Shown here piece by piece: positions 9,601 through 15,691 of a DNA stretch of 29,798 nt (positions are counted from its first letter, which is position 1; each line of letters starts with the position of its first letter). The DNA is from Bacteroidota bacterium (GTDB lineage Bacteria > Bacteroidota > Bacteroidia > Bacteroidales > B39-G9). Under the pieces are notes generated by a model. The model saw only the letters and a program-made list of their open reading frames with translations, made no database searches and was not told the DNA's origin. The translations under genes were made by a program, and so were the position numbers. Location: positions 1 to 29,798 of the forward strand of contig QMPG01000004.1 of the NCBI GenBank assembly GCA_003648455.1, given 5' to 3'.

Positions 9601-10346
9601 TTACTGATACTTCATATACTCTTCCTGAGTCATTTACGATTGTAACAGAATTTACTCCAACGTTTAACTATGACACATCTACATACAATTATATATATTC
9701 TTTCTATGAAGATTCAAGCCACTATGCAAGACTGAGTTATTCAACAAATGATTACTTTTATTTTAAATATTATAATGGAGCTTCTGTACAAAATGTTGTA
9801 GGCCCGATGACTGGTATTGATTTAAATCAGAAGATTAGAGTATACAATTCAATCAACAGGGCAGCTAAAACAATAACTACCGCTATGTATTTAGAAGAAG
9901 ATGATTTATTTTTTATAGTTACTTATACGTCATCAATAGCTTTTAATGCTAGTTATATTAATAATCTTTATATTGGTGGTAAGGACACAACTACAACCCA
10001 ACCAGCAAATACCAACATCTATGGTTTAAAGGTCTACGACGGAATAACATTTGATGGTAGTTATGATACAATAGAAAAGATAGAAGAATTATTTCCAAAA
10101 GATTCTGTAGGTATTGTTGGAAGAGATACTAATGGTTTTGAAATGACTAAAATAGATGATACCGGAGTTTATTATAGCGACGAAGGTTCTATTTACACAG
10201 GAATTAGATGGATTGAAATTGAATCTGGTGTTGGCGCTTTTGAAACAGATGATTCTATTTATATGATAGATACTACAAGTCAAACTACCACTCTTGATAA
10301 GAGAACAGGGGCTTTTGCGACTAAGGATAAAATATTTTATAAATAA
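6657..10346 (+). CDS. Tail-fibre-like beta-propeller / LamG-like surface protein
   Basis: 1229 aa. The N-terminus (MSQKNVDFMKKNKYQF...NAQMDG...DADMP...VDWSVG) aligns with the N-termini of the two upstream LRR proteins, so it probably docks at the same virion site. Residues about 100-760 carry recurring blade-like segments (YDGSSWHTP, HDGTAWKNYDGTGTG, NHNGTGWTDYLG, WNSTDDSWYAS, CDWNGAWSSY), each preceded by hydrophobic strands. This suggests a beta-propeller with Kelch-like spacing. Residues about 980-1130 (LPESFTIVTEF...NLYIGGKD...IYGLKVYDG) resemble a LamG/concanavalin-like fold, often glycan-binding. The C-terminal tail has beta character. No chaperone or endosialidase cap was recognised. 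Adhesin function is inferred. GAGGAA precedes the start. Confidence 0.65.
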   Translation: MSQKNVDFMKKNKYQFKKQITPPDDYESIRATQEIFNAQMDGTEIFLDADMPIDPFDTTVDWSVGPAPNDEIFRATKNKHIAEEDLGSGVYEPIKDLSGTLPYGLPKDYTFTITYYDIAVFHNKIILAGAAGIVHSFDLFSETLETDGAGISNDGSATGLFDIRKILIKDDLLIFVTVGNKIATYDYSTDTWNAHNSGTPYTNTTNAAFGENITGSSIILDGDTLIVAGIEGVASHDGTAWKNYDGTGTGTGIFLYYNELGLIEGRDEIISIIRYNQFIVCSTVGAAVFNHNGTGWTDYLGGGEADGPFTQGYMPLARMVIYETDLLFIAWDSVISSYDTNGLWKFFDGTGTGSGLYNNTVYSQGNINMAVVYHGDLILFGNQTRDIAYYDGSSWHTPLSNNKYACYTFNNNQYAINHTIYNDSIYIVGYANSVLTMLEEDNGDVSVYQRIGFSDNDNPFLTREMPTTMTSTTSIKVNCGIQFGDYLVFGCDNGEVFYYNTALETWHAYDDAGTGPNSIGVGGALEGKAIYTMQYYSDCLIIAGETGYIAYWNSTDDSWYASNNTQQPGEKDFNGRSLIVGTSNIIAMPIMESIDEICIVSSDGRVGSMSAENGIDYLGATVSGSPTTIYYDNATASYLTLSEVYSAIVMKPRSSEYKEYLVLGSSGQTISCDNANAWQANGAPVIDNPFTNIAGTGFSGTVFGMVQFKGYLIAFSSGGYASCDWNGAWSSYVPAEIQDPVSIWKGSWNGNIHVRFPELVYKTGRKPDYVYEADENSAYLGLAYTNRLGTTRSLDLSTWPLLGVTSTATGEILFGKTTDNDISTLFGQEFYEVVALDAVDTSHVTNFMREPITAVASTNVIFSVIARKGTADESAVRIDNQSVSNTVIGTALIDFTTQSVTSTDSGVLISQEWFDNDTVRIYMHVSGTLSAGHNLNYRLYANYGTGTGVIGASTKYMRPMVTDVSMTHNVPWNYNVQALKIITDTSYTLPESFTIVTEFTPTFNYDTSTYNYIYSFYEDSSHYARLSYSTNDYFYFKYYNGASVQNVVGPMTGIDLNQKIRVYNSINRAAKTITTAMYLEEDDLFFIVTYTSSIAFNASYINNLYIGGKDTTTTQPANTNIYGLKVYDGITFDGSYDTIEKIEELFPKDSVGIVGRDTNGFEMTKIDDTGVYYSDEGSIYTGIRWIEIESGVGAFETDDSIYMIDTTSQTTTLDKRTGAFATKDKIFYK

Positions 10347-10359
10347 AAAGGAGAAAGAT

Positions 10360-10608
10360 ATGACACAACAAGAATTGACAGTCATGCAAGAAGAAAAGGG
10401 TAAGAATAGATTTAAAAGTAGAACTTTCTGGCTCACAGTTGCATGGTTTTGTTTAGTTCCAGCGTCGTTTGCAGCACAGATTATAATTCCAGATTTTGAA
10501 TTACCAATCTCTACAATCGTAACACTAGCTGGTTCAATATCACTGATTTATGTCGGTGGTAATAAAGCTGTAAACGCAGCAGAAGTTATGAAACTAGACA
10601 AGAAATAA
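10360..10608 (+). CDS. Putative holin (two membrane segments)
   Basis: 82 aa from the ATG at 10360, chosen because AAAGGAG lies just upstream; longer in-frame starts overlap the preceding gene and lack a site. The protein has a charged N-terminus, membrane segment 1 (about residues 23-41, FWLTVAWFCLVPASFAAQ), a short turn, membrane segment 2 (about 50-66), and a Lys-rich C-terminus. Size, topology and position next to an endolysin fit a small phage holin, which would permeabilise the inner membrane for lysis. Holins are not conserved in sequence, so the call rests on topology and context. A terminator follows directly. Confidence 0.55.
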   Translation: MTQQELTVMQEEKGKNRFKSRTFWLTVAWFCLVPASFAAQIIIPDFELPISTIVTLAGSISLIYVGGNKAVNAAEVMKLDKK

Positions 10609-10614
10609 GTAAAT

Positions 10615-10645
10615 AAAAAAGGACACAATTAAGTGTCCTTTTTTT
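10615..10645. terminator. Bidirectional rho-independent terminator
   Basis: The inverted repeat GGACAC (10621-10626), loop AATTAA, GTGTCC (10633-10638) is flanked by six A on the left and seven T on the right. It is a G+C-rich stem with a T-run on each strand. It lies between the convergent holin-like and endolysin genes, and the endolysin stop codon lies within its T-run. Confidence 0.9.
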
Positions 10646-11360
10646 ATGCTAGATAGTCTCCTGAAACATACCCGTATTCATCCTCAGATGTTCCGGGGAA
10701 CTTGATTTTATTCCATCCATCAAGTATTCCAACCTGCTGAGTTTTTTCTCCCTCTCGTAATACCTTCATCCATTCTCCGCCAGGAGTTTCACGTACATTA
10801 ACATCACCAGTTGCGATAACAATATTTCCATACATAAGATATCTCTTAACATCTTTTTTAAACCTAAGTAATTCACTTGGATGATTAAAAAACCATCTTG
10901 GGCAATCCTTCCAACCAACAACTGCATTATGAGTTGTTATATCTTCAACATCTAATCCATATTCTTGTATAAGTGCTCCAGCTAAAGCTACAGATTTTGT
11001 CCATGTTTCTTCAGTCATTTGTCCTTCCCAATCAAGGTGAGACATTTCAATTCCAATAGTACAATTATTTGGATAAGAAGAAAGTGATAATCCATAAGCT
11101 GTATAAGTTTCACTTCCTACGTGATAAGCCATTTCATCTTGTGGTAGATATTGATAAATATCTCCATCCATCTCTACACAAAAATGAGCTGACCCATATC
11201 CATTATTTCCGTCTTTTCTGCTTTCAAACCAATTATAAACACCATTTCCAGTTCCATGAGGACTGGCTAACCAATGAAGGACTATTGCCTTGATTGGTTT
11301 TAATTTTGTTCCCGGTCTTGAATATTCATTTGGAGTTAAATACTTTTCAATTATTTTCAT
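10644..11360 (-). CDS. Endolysin: N-acetylmuramoyl-L-alanine amidase with SH3b domain
   Basis: 238 aa. Residues about 20-170 match the Amidase_2 (PGRP-like) family, which cuts the amide bond between MurNAc and L-Ala in peptidoglycan. Visible zinc ligands are H29 (IVLHWLA), H144 (TTHNAVVGWKDCP) and C153, and there is a conserved GIEM core at about 103-106. Residues about 185-238 form a bacterial SH3 domain (GDVNVRETPGGEW...GYVSGDYLA), typically wall-binding. There is no signal peptide, so release would depend on the holin. It is the last gene of the minus-strand lysis operon and overlaps the upstream gene by 14 bases. An enzymatic domain first and a binding domain second is unusual for Gram-negative phage endolysins, which are often single-domain. 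Confidence 0.9.
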   Translation of the reverse strand: MKIIEKYLTPNEYSRPGTKLKPIKAIVLHWLASPHGTGNGVYNWFESRKDGNNGYGSAHFCVEMDGDIYQYLPQDEMAYHVGSETYTAYGLSLSSYPNNCTIGIEMSHLDWEGQMTEETWTKSVALAGALIQEYGLDVEDITTHNAVVGWKDCPRWFFNHPSELLRFKKDVKRYLMYGNIVIATGDVNVRETPGGEWMKVLREGEKTQQVGILDGWNKIKFPGTSEDEYGYVSGDYLA

Positions 11361-11565
11361 CTTCTACATCCTTAATTAATAAATTAATAAAATTATCAGC
11401 AGCGTCGTTTGCAATAAGATGTAAATCTCTCTTGTTGATATATTTTTTATCCATATATTTTTTATAGTTTAGATATTCATCATAGAATGCCATAGCTATG
11501 TTAGATTTCCATCCGTATCTTAATTCCGGATCTTCTTTCAATCCTTCCACTAATTTTTTTATCAT
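11347..11565 (-). CDS. Small protein of unknown function (KEDPELRYGW type)
   Basis: 72 aa. It is soluble, helical and acidic at the C-terminus (KDVEDENN). The pattern LKEDPELRYGWKSNIAMAF...IANDAADNFINLL resembles small conserved proteins of many T4-related marine phages, but I do not know a function. It starts one base past the stop of the upstream outer-membrane gene and overlaps the endolysin start by 14 bases, so it is translated within the lysis operon. Confidence 0.7.
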   Translation of the reverse strand: MIKKLVEGLKEDPELRYGWKSNIAMAFYDEYLNYKKYMDKKYINKRDLHLIANDAADNFINLLIKDVEDENN

Positions 11566-11566
11566 C

Positions 11567-12073
11567 TTAGAACCTCACTCCTAATCCTAACTTAACACCA
11601 AATCCATTATTAACTACATAGTTTCCTTCAAACATTACAGCTAAAGGTGTTCTAGGAATTAATACATTTAAACCTAAATCAATCGCTGTATCATTTACTA
11701 ACAACCCACCTTGTACATAAACCTGCCACATTTTAACATCAGCTAAACTAATCATGTTATCTAAGTTATCTCTTAATAAACCAATTTCTTCTTGGTCTAA
11801 TTCTATTCTTTCTTTAGAGAATTCATGAAGCTGAATTTCAGATGAAAGTAATTTATTTGTAGAACTAATTGATTCAATTGCAACTTCTAGCTGTGCAAGA
11901 GTTTCGTCGTGTCTTTCTTGAAGAAGCTTATGTGATTCATTTAAATCATCGTATAGAATTTGTGTTTCATCATGAGCAGCTACTTCTTCATAGTAAGCTT
12001 TTTCCCAATCTACTTGTGCAAATAAGGGAAGTGAAATTAAAATAAGACTAATTATTATTAATAGTTTCTTCAT
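11567..12073 (-). CDS. Exported coiled-coil protein with outer-membrane-like C-terminus (o-spanin candidate)
   Basis: 168 aa. Residues 1-19 are a signal peptide (MKKLLIIISLILISLPLFA, cleavage before Q20) without a lipobox Cys. Residues about 23-112 are an acidic helix with coiled-coil-like heptads. Residues about 115-168 contain four alternating amphipathic strands (KMWQVYVQGGLLV, TAIDLGLNVLI, LAVMFEGNYVV, FGVKLGLGVRF), and the protein ends in Phe, as outer-membrane barrel proteins do. Signal peptide, coiled-coil stalk and a four-strand C-terminal anchor form the architecture of trimeric autotransporters (YadA family) in miniature. It lies beside an inner-membrane coiled-coil gene and the endolysin, so a role in outer-membrane disruption is plausible. 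The ATG overlaps the upstream stop (TAATG). Confidence 0.65.
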   Translation of the reverse strand: MKKLLIIISLILISLPLFAQVDWEKAYYEEVAAHDETQILYDDLNESHKLLQERHDETLAQLEVAIESISSTNKLLSSEIQLHEFSKERIELDQEEIGLLRDNLDNMISLADVKMWQVYVQGGLLVNDTAIDLGLNVLIPRTPLAVMFEGNYVVNNGFGVKLGLGVRF

Positions 12074-12447
12074 TATTCAACCAACTTATTTTTTTCTATT
12101 TCAGCTCTTCTTTTTTCTGTCTTAATTCTATTTCGTTTATTGACAAGATCTCGAACTTCATCTTTCTTCTTAGCTTTTTCGTTCTCATCTTTCTCAGTAC
12201 GAACTTTTTTACGAAGTTCGGCAATTACTACCTCATTTTCGGCATATTTGACCTCAATTTTGGCTATTTTAGCGTCAATTTTGGCAATAGCTTCTTTCCT
12301 GTCTTTATCATTGTCTTTTGAAACAGCTAAAATACCTTTAGCTTTGTCAATTAATTTGTTCTTTCTTTTAGATCTGACAGACAACCAAACGACTAAAATA
12401 CCCACAGCGCCAATTCCAACCAGTACTAATATTCCTGTTATACTCAT
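12073..12447 (-). CDS. Inner-membrane coiled-coil protein (i-spanin-like candidate)
   Basis: 124 aa. An N-terminal membrane segment (about residues 3-23, ITGILVLVGIGAVGILVVWL) is followed by a basic stretch (SVRSKRKNK) and a long, highly charged helix (about 30-124), rich in Lys, Glu and Ala/Ile heptads. The plan resembles Rz-type i-spanins, but the basic flank after the helix predicts that the long domain might stay cytoplasmic (positive-inside), which would argue against spanin function. It overlaps the upstream zinc-ribbon gene by 4 bases (ATGA) and the downstream outer-membrane gene by 1 base, so the three are translationally coupled. Confidence 0.6.
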   Translation of the reverse strand: MSITGILVLVGIGAVGILVVWLSVRSKRKNKLIDKAKGILAVSKDNDKDRKEAIAKIDAKIAKIEVKYAENEVVIAELRKKVRTEKDENEKAKKKDEVRDLVNKRNRIKTEKRRAEIEKNKLVE

Positions 12448-12692
12448 TTTTTTATATCTCCTTCAATTCTTGCTTTCATAGAAGTTTTACTTGCTCCCGC
12501 AAAATCTCCTTTAAAAGCATTAGCGTCTTGTGCCCATCCACCACCTTTAAAGTGAGTACCTGCCCCACCTGTAATAACTCTTTTCATTACAACTTCAACG
12601 CATTTTTCGCAATATATAACTGGGTCTTCTAACATTGAATGATTGATTTCTTTTTCTTCCCCACATTTAGGGCATATATAGTCATAAAACAT
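12444..12692 (-). CDS. FmdB-type zinc-ribbon protein
   Basis: 82 aa. The N-terminus FYDYICPKCGEEKEI and the later YCEKC give two Cys pairs for a zinc ribbon. The following RVITGGAGTHFKGGGW tail is typical of the FmdB/CxxC-CxxC-SSSS family of small putative regulators. It is first in the minus-strand lysis operon and starts behind AAGGAGT. Possible roles are transcriptional regulation or protein binding. What it binds cannot be told from sequence. Confidence 0.8.
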   Translation of the reverse strand: MFYDYICPKCGEEKEINHSMLEDPVIYCEKCVEVVMKRVITGGAGTHFKGGGWAQDANAFKGDFAGASKTSMKARIEGDIKK

Positions 12693-12757
12693 AACTACTC
12701 CTTTATTCTGTATATATGGAGTAAAGGTAATAATAACTTATAATAAAGGGAAAAAAT
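12693..12757. promoter_or_regulatory. Divergent intergenic region with probable promoters
   Basis: 65 bases separate the divergent genes 12692(-) and 12758(+), so both must be transcribed from here or through it. On the + strand AGTAAAGGTAA (12720-12730) is followed by TATAATAAAGG, matching the recurrent element at 3135, 6628 and 22806. On the minus strand CATATATAC lies upstream of AAGGAG. I see no good TTGACA in either orientation. Confidence 0.35.
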
Positions 12758-13018
12758 ATGACATTACAAGAAATGCTAAAAGAACGAAAGGGAATGAGAA
12801 ATAATCCTCAAGAAAAAAGAGATGGAACTGGACCTCACGGAAGAGGTATGGGACCAGGAAAAGGAAAAAAAGATTGTTCTGGTATGCAAGCAGATGGTGC
12901 TACATATAAAGAGTATCTTGGTGCTATGTTAAACAAGTTTGGAAAGAAATCAGTATTAAAGCTTTCTCCTAAAGAGAGAAAAGAGTTAGACGCTGGATGG
13001 AAAGCAAAGGACGAATAA
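12758..13018 (+). CDS. Small Gly-rich protein with capsid-targeting-like leader
   Basis: 86 aa, unknown function. It starts MTLQEMLKER, a possible short leader of the kind seen in other genes here (L-Q-E site at residues 3-5). A Gly-rich basic stretch DGTGPHGRGMGPGKGKKDC (about 22-41) recalls the 'GDGTGPxGxGxGTGRGxG' signature of small DUF5320-like proteins. The C-terminus is helical and charged. It is first of a + strand run: its TAA is immediately followed by the ATG of the HAD gene. AAAGGG lies upstream. Confidence 0.65.
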   Translation: MTLQEMLKERKGMRNNPQEKRDGTGPHGRGMGPGKGKKDCSGMQADGATYKEYLGAMLNKFGKKSVLKLSPKERKELDAGWKAKDE

Positions 13019-13675
13019 ATGGATTTTTCAGAAATACTAACAGATGAACTATTTGAAGCAACAGGCAAAAATTTATTATTGTTAGATATAGATGATACTT
13101 TATTAACAGCACAAGGAATTAAAATCTGGAGAAAACTTCCAACTGATAAATCAGAAGTTGGATTAACTCCTGCTCAATATGCTGAAGAGCCAGTGTCTCC
13201 GGATACTAAAAAGTATTATGATTATAGAGAATTTAGAGACCCAGTGAAGGTCGGTAAATCAATCACTACAGGTATTCCAATTGTAGGAAATTTACAAACT
13301 ATGGATAGTTATATCAAGAATGGATGGGATATCGGTATCCTTACTGCTCGTGGTATGGAACCCATTATTTTTAAATCTATCAAACAATTCCTTAAATTCA
13401 AGCAAGGCGCAGACCTTAAACCCATTGGAGATAAACTCGTTAGGGATTTGGTATTTGCCATTAATGATGACAACAAGAAATATAAAGGTGGTACTGACTT
13501 CACTAAAAAAACTGAAGTGATGAAGGGACTACTTAAAAAATATGATAGAGTTTGGTTGATTGATGATGACAAGAAGAATTTAGATGCTATCAATAAACTA
13601 AGAGAGGAACTAAAAAGAGTTGGAGATAATAGGCATGGAAAACTCCGGGCTATAATGGCAAGGGGTAAGAAGTAA
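13019..13675 (+). CDS. HAD-superfamily phosphatase with capsid-targeting-like leader
   Basis: 218 aa. All four HAD motifs are visible: motif I DIDDT (nucleophile D23, acid D25, T27), motif II in GILTARG (about 105-111), a Lys in the FTKKTEVMKGLLKKY region, and motif IV LIDDDKKN (about 180-187). The family hydrolyses phosphate esters through a phospho-aspartate; nucleotidase or polynucleotide phosphatase activity is possible, but the substrate is unknown. The first 13 residues, MDFSEILTDELFE, precede Ala14 and end in L-F-E, a good match to the T4 prohead-protease rule (L/I-x-E before a small residue). The enzyme may therefore be packaged in the head. The start abuts the upstream stop, and the stop abuts the ATG of an HNH endonuclease gene. 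Confidence 0.8.
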   Translation: MDFSEILTDELFEATGKNLLLLDIDDTLLTAQGIKIWRKLPTDKSEVGLTPAQYAEEPVSPDTKKYYDYREFRDPVKVGKSITTGIPIVGNLQTMDSYIKNGWDIGILTARGMEPIIFKSIKQFLKFKQGADLKPIGDKLVRDLVFAINDDNKKYKGGTDFTKKTEVMKGLLKKYDRVWLIDDDKKNLDAINKLREELKRVGDNRHGKLRAIMARGKK

Positions 13676-14425
13676 ATGTTAAAACTTTGCTCTGTTTGTA
13701 AAAAAGAAAAAAATATAGAAGATTTCCCAAAAGAAAAAAGATTAAAATCTGGATATTCTTCTAGGTGTAAAGAGTGTAGAGATATTTATTTAAAGAATTA
13801 TAGAAACAATTTAAAAAATAAAGAAAAAGCAAAAGAATATTCCGTTAAATACAGAAAAGAAAACTTTGAAGAGTTATATGAAAAAAAGAAAATTTATCTT
13901 AAAACAGAACTTGGAGAAAAAAGTAGAAAAAAAGCAACCTCTAAATATAATACTTCAATCAAAAGAAAAGAAGGTTCTTTAAAAAAATATAATAACTCTG
14001 ATAAAAGAAGAGAATATGCTAAAGAATGGGTAAAAGAAAAACGCAAAAATGACATTAACTTTAGATTAAAACAATCAATAAGTTCTAATTTAAACTCACA
14101 ACTTAAAAAAGTTTTTCTTAAAAAAAATGGAAAACAAACAATAAAATATTTAGATTATAATATTGAATTAGTTGCATCTCATTTAGAGAAAATGTTTGAT
14201 GAAAAAATGTCGTGGAATAATTATGGAAGTTATTGGAATATTGATCATATTATTCCACAAGTTTTATATAATTATAAAGATAATAATGAAATAAAAAAAT
14301 GTTGGGATTTAAGAAATTTAAGACCTTTAAAAAAAGAAGATAATTTTTCTAAAAAAGATTTTTTATTTTTAAACCTTATAGAAAAATATAATATAGATGA
14401 TTTACTTCCAGTAGGAGAGATATAA
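13676..14425 (+). CDS. HNH homing endonuclease with N-terminal zinc finger
   Basis: 249 aa. N-terminal zinc finger C5-x2-C8 ... C31-x2-C34 (CSVCKKEK...RCKECRD), then a very Lys/Asn-rich helical linker, then a C-terminal HNH domain: D190-H191 (WNIDHIIPQ), N214 (DLRNLRPL) and N223 (KEDNFSKK), with K226-K227 following. This is a typical free-standing phage HNH endonuclease that nicks or cuts DNA and spreads its own gene. The gene is visibly more A-rich than its neighbours and is wedged with no spacing between the HAD gene and the next gene, sharing one base with the latter's ATG. This fits insertion as a mobile gene. Whether its target is the neighbouring gene or a homologous intergenic site cannot be told. 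Confidence 0.88.
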   Translation: MLKLCSVCKKEKNIEDFPKEKRLKSGYSSRCKECRDIYLKNYRNNLKNKEKAKEYSVKYRKENFEELYEKKKIYLKTELGEKSRKKATSKYNTSIKRKEGSLKKYNNSDKRREYAKEWVKEKRKNDINFRLKQSISSNLNSQLKKVFLKKNGKQTIKYLDYNIELVASHLEKMFDEKMSWNNYGSYWNIDHIIPQVLYNYKDNNEIKKCWDLRNLRPLKKEDNFSKKDFLFLNLIEKYNIDDLLPVGEI

Positions 14426-15645
14426 TGAAAATTAATGATTTAGTCGAAATGGCTATTCCTGTAGCACAGGGTGAGAAAGTTTGGAAAGAAATTAATGATC
14501 TCCTAAACCAAGATAAATATAAAGAAGCTGCACAAAAATTCATTGATGCTGGTGGTAATCCTCGTGGCGCAAAACGAACTTGGAATGTAGCACAAGCTAA
14601 TACAAAAATTGCAGGTGGAAAAGTTCCTGGCCCTATCTATGGAATAATTGACGCAAAACACGATTATGATAAATTCCTCGCAGCAATGCCAGGAGATGCA
14701 TCTGCTCCTAAGAAAAATAAAGTCAAACAAAAAGATCAAGACCCAGATACCAGAGCAGAAGAACAGGCACTTTCTTACAAGACGATGGCTGACAAAAGAA
14801 AAGTTCAATCTCTTCAAGTTAAAGATGGAACTGCAGCTGGTTCTGATCTCGCAAGAAAAATGAGTAAGAAAGGAGATAATGATCCTGCGAAAACTCTTGA
14901 AGCCGACTCTAAAAGATTTGGTGATGTCGCTAAAGGTATTACAGAAATTAAGAGATTAGAAGCAAAAGACGCAGATCCAGATCAAACAATGACACCAGCA
15001 GATAGAAAGAAACTTGCTACACTTAAAAGAGAAACTCTTGAATATAGAAGTAAAACAGCACTTCCCGATGAAGCCAAAGCAGAGTTTGCAAAAGCTGAAA
15101 CTTCTAAACAACTTGAAACAGCTCTTAAAAAGTATATTAAGAAAAAAGTAAGAGTTGATGATAGAGAAACTGTTGTTATGCTTCTTAATAAAATAAGAAA
15201 AGTTTCTGCTAAAGCAAAAGCTGTTGAATTACATTTGTTATTAAAACAAGTCTTTAGAAACAAAAATAATCAAAAATCAATTGATGATTTAATTGCAAAG
15301 TATGAAAAGAATGTAAATATTGGAATAGCTCATCTTAAAGGTGTTGATAAAGTATTAGATAAATACAATGCAGGAAAAGATATTTCCAGTAAAGAACTTG
15401 AAGGTCTTTATAAAGAAGTAGTTAAGATGCTTCCTGATATGAGCCAGAATAAGAAATATGATCTTAAAGGATTTAGCACCTATAGTGCTACCGCTAAGAA
15501 ACTAAGTGATTTTATCGATAAGAAAGTAGAACCAACCGCAGATGACTTAGAAGAGTTATTAGATGGATTGGCTAATTATCATAACAATTTAAAACCAAAA
15601 AGAAAGAAAAACATAAAAGAGGATATTTTATTCAACCTTATTTAA
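14425..15645 (+). CDS. Charged helical protein, probable virion internal protein
   Basis: 406 aa, no recognised family. It starts MKINDLVEMAIP, a capsid-targeting-like leader with L-V-E at residues 6-8. The body is Lys/Glu/Asp/Ala-rich and mostly helical. A disordered-looking Lys/Pro segment sits at about 90-110 (PKKNKVKQKDQDPDTRAEEQ), and helices such as LLNKIRKVSAKAKAVELHLLLKQVF occur around 250-275. The last residues are KEDILFNLI. High charge, the leader and its company fit a head-packaged internal protein, but this is inference. Its ATG overlaps the HNH stop by one base. It is the last gene before the TTGACA promoter at 15646, whose -35 directly follows its stop codon. Confidence 0.6.
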   Translation: MKINDLVEMAIPVAQGEKVWKEINDLLNQDKYKEAAQKFIDAGGNPRGAKRTWNVAQANTKIAGGKVPGPIYGIIDAKHDYDKFLAAMPGDASAPKKNKVKQKDQDPDTRAEEQALSYKTMADKRKVQSLQVKDGTAAGSDLARKMSKKGDNDPAKTLEADSKRFGDVAKGITEIKRLEAKDADPDQTMTPADRKKLATLKRETLEYRSKTALPDEAKAEFAKAETSKQLETALKKYIKKKVRVDDRETVVMLLNKIRKVSAKAKAVELHLLLKQVFRNKNNQKSIDDLIAKYEKNVNIGIAHLKGVDKVLDKYNAGKDISSKELEGLYKEVVKMLPDMSQNKKYDLKGFSTYSATAKKLSDFIDKKVEPTADDLEELLDGLANYHNNLKPKRKKNIKEDILFNLI

Positions 15646-15674
15646 TTGACAATAAAAGAATAAAGTTGTATACT
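15646..15674 (+). promoter_or_regulatory. Near-consensus sigma-70 promoter (P1)
   Basis: TTGACA (15646-15651), a 17-base spacer, then TATACT (15669-15674). The -35 and the following 12 bases (18 in all, TTGACAATAAAAGAATAA) are identical to the promoter P2 on the minus strand at 22768-22796. The expected start of transcription (about 15681) coincides with the AGGAG ribosome binding site of the Ro60-like gene, so the leader would be very short. This looks like a host-RNA-polymerase (early) promoter. Confidence 0.88.
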
Positions 15675-15691
15675 TTAGACAGGAGCATCAT

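Noticed and set aside
10294..10359. Longer N-terminus for the holin-like protein
   Set aside because: It would overlap the preceding gene by 53 bases and lacks a ribosome binding site. The ATG at 10360 has AAAGGAG.
12140..12481. Plus-strand open frame with Ser/Leu-rich hydrophobic protein
   Set aside because: It is antisense to the Lys/Glu-rich coiled-coil gene 12073-12447. The hydrophobicity is the complement of Lys/Glu codons, and the coiled-coil gene has operon overlaps on both sides.
14503..14817. Minus-strand hydrophobic open frames within 14425-15645 (also at 14982-15263)
   Set aside because: They are antisense shadows of a Lys/Glu/Ala-rich helical gene, without ribosome binding sites or neighbours on that strand.
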